Source of the DNA: Algibacter sp. L1A34
GTDB taxonomy: Bacteria > Bacteroidota > Bacteroidia > Flavobacteriales > Flavobacteriaceae
DNA length: 64,000 bases
Assembly: GCF_009796805.1 (NCBI RefSeq)
Contig: NZ_CP047029.1
Location: 3,920,001 to 3,984,000, forward strand
Reading direction: 5' to 3'
This document shows positions 62,049 to 64,000 of the stretch, piece after piece (position 1 is the stretch's first letter; each line of letters begins with the position of its first letter). The notes under the pieces are model-generated. The model did not search any database. It was not told where the DNA came from and was given only the letters and a program-made list of their open reading frames with translations. Made by a program: the position numbers and the translations under genes.

Positions 62049-63950
62049 TTAATTATTAGGTATCGCATATTTAGAATAATTCTCTTTTTTAGCTGTTAAT
62101 TCTTTTCTGGAAGGCATTTCTGGATAACTCACTAAAAAGTTATGTTCATCAATTAAATTAATTACGTAATGCGTTGTTCCTTTTGGTAAACTAACTGTAA
62201 CGCTGCCGTTAGCGTTTATTTTAGCATCAGTTTTAAACCATTCCTCATAGTGATGTCCACCATTAGTTGTATAAATTAAATTGGCTTTTACCACCTTTGC
62301 ACCATTTTCTTTATAGGTGAAAGTGACTTCATTTTTAATTTTAGATGCAACTATAGCTGTAGGTACAGTTTCTTTATGCTCTAAGTCTTTTTTATAATAT
62401 GGATTGTAAGAAGGATAGCTAGCTTTCATTTCTGTTAAAAGAGAAGTAAGCTTATCATTCATTTGTTTGGCTCTTTCAGGGTCTGATGTTGCTAAGTTAT
62501 TAGCTTCTTCAATATCCACTCTTTTTGATGTCCCTGTTGAGGTGTCATAGAGTTTATAAAGTTCAAATTCTGTTTTTCTTGGGTTTGGGTTATTTTTATA
62601 ATCGTAATTTCTAATCAACTTATAATCATCAATACGGATTGTACTTTGATAAGAAGAATGGGGAAAATGCCACATCATAGTGGTTCTTTCTTTTCCTTTT
62701 TTGTTTAAAACTAACTTAGAGTTGGTTGGGTCTTTTAACAATAGGGTTGATAAATCATCTCCATCTAAATTTTTGTCTTTTGGTTTGTCAATATTTAGCA
62801 AGGAAAGAATCGTTGGGTAAAAATCAAGTCCGTTTACAACAACTTCAGACTGTACACCTTTTTTAATTCCAGGACCTGAAATTAGTAAAGGAACTCTTGT
62901 GCCTCCTTCTTTTGCGTTTATTTTTCCCTTATCTAGTGGGTAGTTATCTGTAATAACTTCTCCAGGATGGCTTTCCATACCTCCATTGTCAGAAGTAAAA
63001 ATAATATAAGTGTTTTCGCTTAATTTATGTCCTGGCCAGCGAGGATCATCAGTAGTTTCTAAATAATTAAAAACCTGTCCTACATAATAATCTAACATCT
63101 CTACCATAGCACAATAAAAAGGGTTGTTCTGTCCTTCTAATTCCCAATGTTTAGGGTCTGCTGGAAAAGCAACTCCTAGTTTTTTACAGTATTTTTCTAA
63201 AAGAGCCTTACTTCTCGTATGGATGGGTGAATGAACTAAAAAGGTAGCATAATACAAGAAAAATGGATCTTGTTTGTTTTCTTCTAAAAAGTTTAATGCA
63301 TCTTGATTATTTTGATGAAAAGGAAAACCATTCTCATCCAATCGGTAAGGGTCAGATTCTTTATTAGTGGCAAAGTCCGTTAGTCTGTTAGGTCTTTGAG
63401 GACTTGTAACACCACGATTTGCTGTAGATATGTCAAAACCTTGATCTGTTGGTTGAGGGTAGGCAGAGTGATCGATAGCCATGTGCCATTTTCCTGAATG
63501 ACCCGTTTTGTAACCATTTTGCTGTAGCACTCGAGCCAAGGTCATTTCGTTTTCTGGCATACGTCCACTGTACCAAGGATCGATAATACGTTGTATGTTT
63601 TTATTGGCATAAACTGTAGGAGGTGCACCACCAACAACATGTGTTTTTTGTGCTCTTGCAGGATGATTTCCACTCATGATAGCACATCTACTAGGTGCAC
63701 AAGTAGGGGCAGGAGAATACGCTTGCCAAAATTGTACTCCTTTTTTTGCGAAGGCATCAATGTTTGGTGTTTCGTAGGGAGATGGTTCGTCAATGTCGTA
63801 ACATTTTACGTCTTGCCAACCTAAGTCATCGGTTAGTAAAAGTACTACGTTAGGTGCTGGTCTTTCTTTAATAAATGTTTTATTATGCTTTTGAGCATTA
63901 CAATTAAAAAATAAAGTACTGATAATAATTACTATACTGCTTTTAAACAT
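62049..63950 (-). CDS. S1-family sulfatase with C-terminal domain
   Basis: A 633-residue lipoprotein (lipobox FFNC, NAQ). Metal site NVVLLLTDDLGWQD, catalytic CAPSR with Cys84, HSGKWHMA and IFTSDNGGMES. It has an extra beta domain after about residue 530 (VTFTYKENGAKVVKANLIYT). Intact. The 120 bases separating it from the 869-residue gene downstream suggest co-transcription. Confidence 0.93.
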   Translation of the reverse strand: MFKSSIVIIISTLFFNCNAQKHNKTFIKERPAPNVVLLLTDDLGWQDVKCYDIDEPSPYETPNIDAFAKKGVQFWQAYSPAPTCAPSRCAIMSGNHPARAQKTHVVGGAPPTVYANKNIQRIIDPWYSGRMPENEMTLARVLQQNGYKTGHSGKWHMAIDHSAYPQPTDQGFDISTANRGVTSPQRPNRLTDFATNKESDPYRLDENGFPFHQNNQDALNFLEENKQDPFFLYYATFLVHSPIHTRSKALLEKYCKKLGVAFPADPKHWELEGQNNPFYCAMVEMLDYYVGQVFNYLETTDDPRWPGHKLSENTYIIFTSDNGGMESHPGEVITDNYPLDKGKINAKEGGTRVPLLISGPGIKKGVQSEVVVNGLDFYPTILSLLNIDKPKDKNLDGDDLSTLLLKDPTNSKLVLNKKGKERTTMMWHFPHSSYQSTIRIDDYKLIRNYDYKNNPNPRKTEFELYKLYDTSTGTSKRVDIEEANNLATSDPERAKQMNDKLTSLLTEMKASYPSYNPYYKKDLEHKETVPTAIVASKIKNEVTFTYKENGAKVVKANLIYTTNGGHHYEEWFKTDAKINANGSVTVSLPKGTTHYVINLIDEHNFLVSYPEMPSRKELTAKKENYSKYAIPNN

Positions 63951-64000
63951 AATTAATTCTTATTTTTTTACTATACGTGTGGTTAATTTTAATTTATTTT

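Overview
The window looks like chromosomal DNA of a marine, polysaccharide-degrading member of the Flavobacteriaceae (Bacteroidota). The signs are low GC, a SusC/SusD pair, a hybrid two-component sensor, type IX secretion C-terminal domains, many sulfatases and fucosidases, and almost no Shine-Dalgarno sequences. It falls into two very different halves.

Left half (1 to about 23.2 kb): an integron-type gene-cassette array. Twenty cassettes, nearly all single small genes on the + strand, are separated by roughly 130 or 195 bp imperfect palindromes that behave as attC sites. The box opening each cassette (GTT plus about 5-7 bases) is the reverse complement of the box closing the same cassette, as expected when the two meet in a circular cassette. 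This holds in 19 of 20 cassettes. Most products are exported lipoproteins or secreted proteins without recognised domains. Exceptions include a complete GH29 alpha-L-fucosidase, a pentapeptide-repeat protein, an outer-membrane beta-barrel and a four-TM protein. One 512 bp cassette that may encode only a 28-residue membrane peptide occurs twice, apparently unchanged. No integrase gene is in the window; it would be expected to the left, because the array ends at the right.

The array carries five insertion sequences. Two near-identical complete IS110-family elements, and the last bases of a third at position 1, sit at the same point just inside the first attC box. The noncoding part of the element folds into two guide-loop-like structures: one contains the attC motif CGTGTATA, the other contains bases matching the element's own ends. 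This is a convincing bridge-RNA candidate programmed for attC. Two different IS3-family elements are also present, one inside an attC hairpin and one inside a cassette that appears chimeric.

Right half (23.3-64 kb): a large polysaccharide-utilisation region, almost all on the minus strand. It holds SusC and SusD, a hybrid two-component regulator, GH29 fucosidases (one intact, one frameshifted), four S1 sulfatases, a GH28-type beta-helix enzyme, a GH115-type alpha-glucuronidase, a GH79-like clan GH-A enzyme of higher GC, an alpha/beta-hydrolase esterase, a putative TIM-barrel hydrolase and several large secreted proteins of unknown function. The set points to a sulfated polysaccharide with fucose and uronic acid. 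The region is in flux: relics of GH28, of GH115 and of the esterase are visible, and the esterase and GH115 relics are reciprocal (each intact gene lies beside the remnant of its partner).
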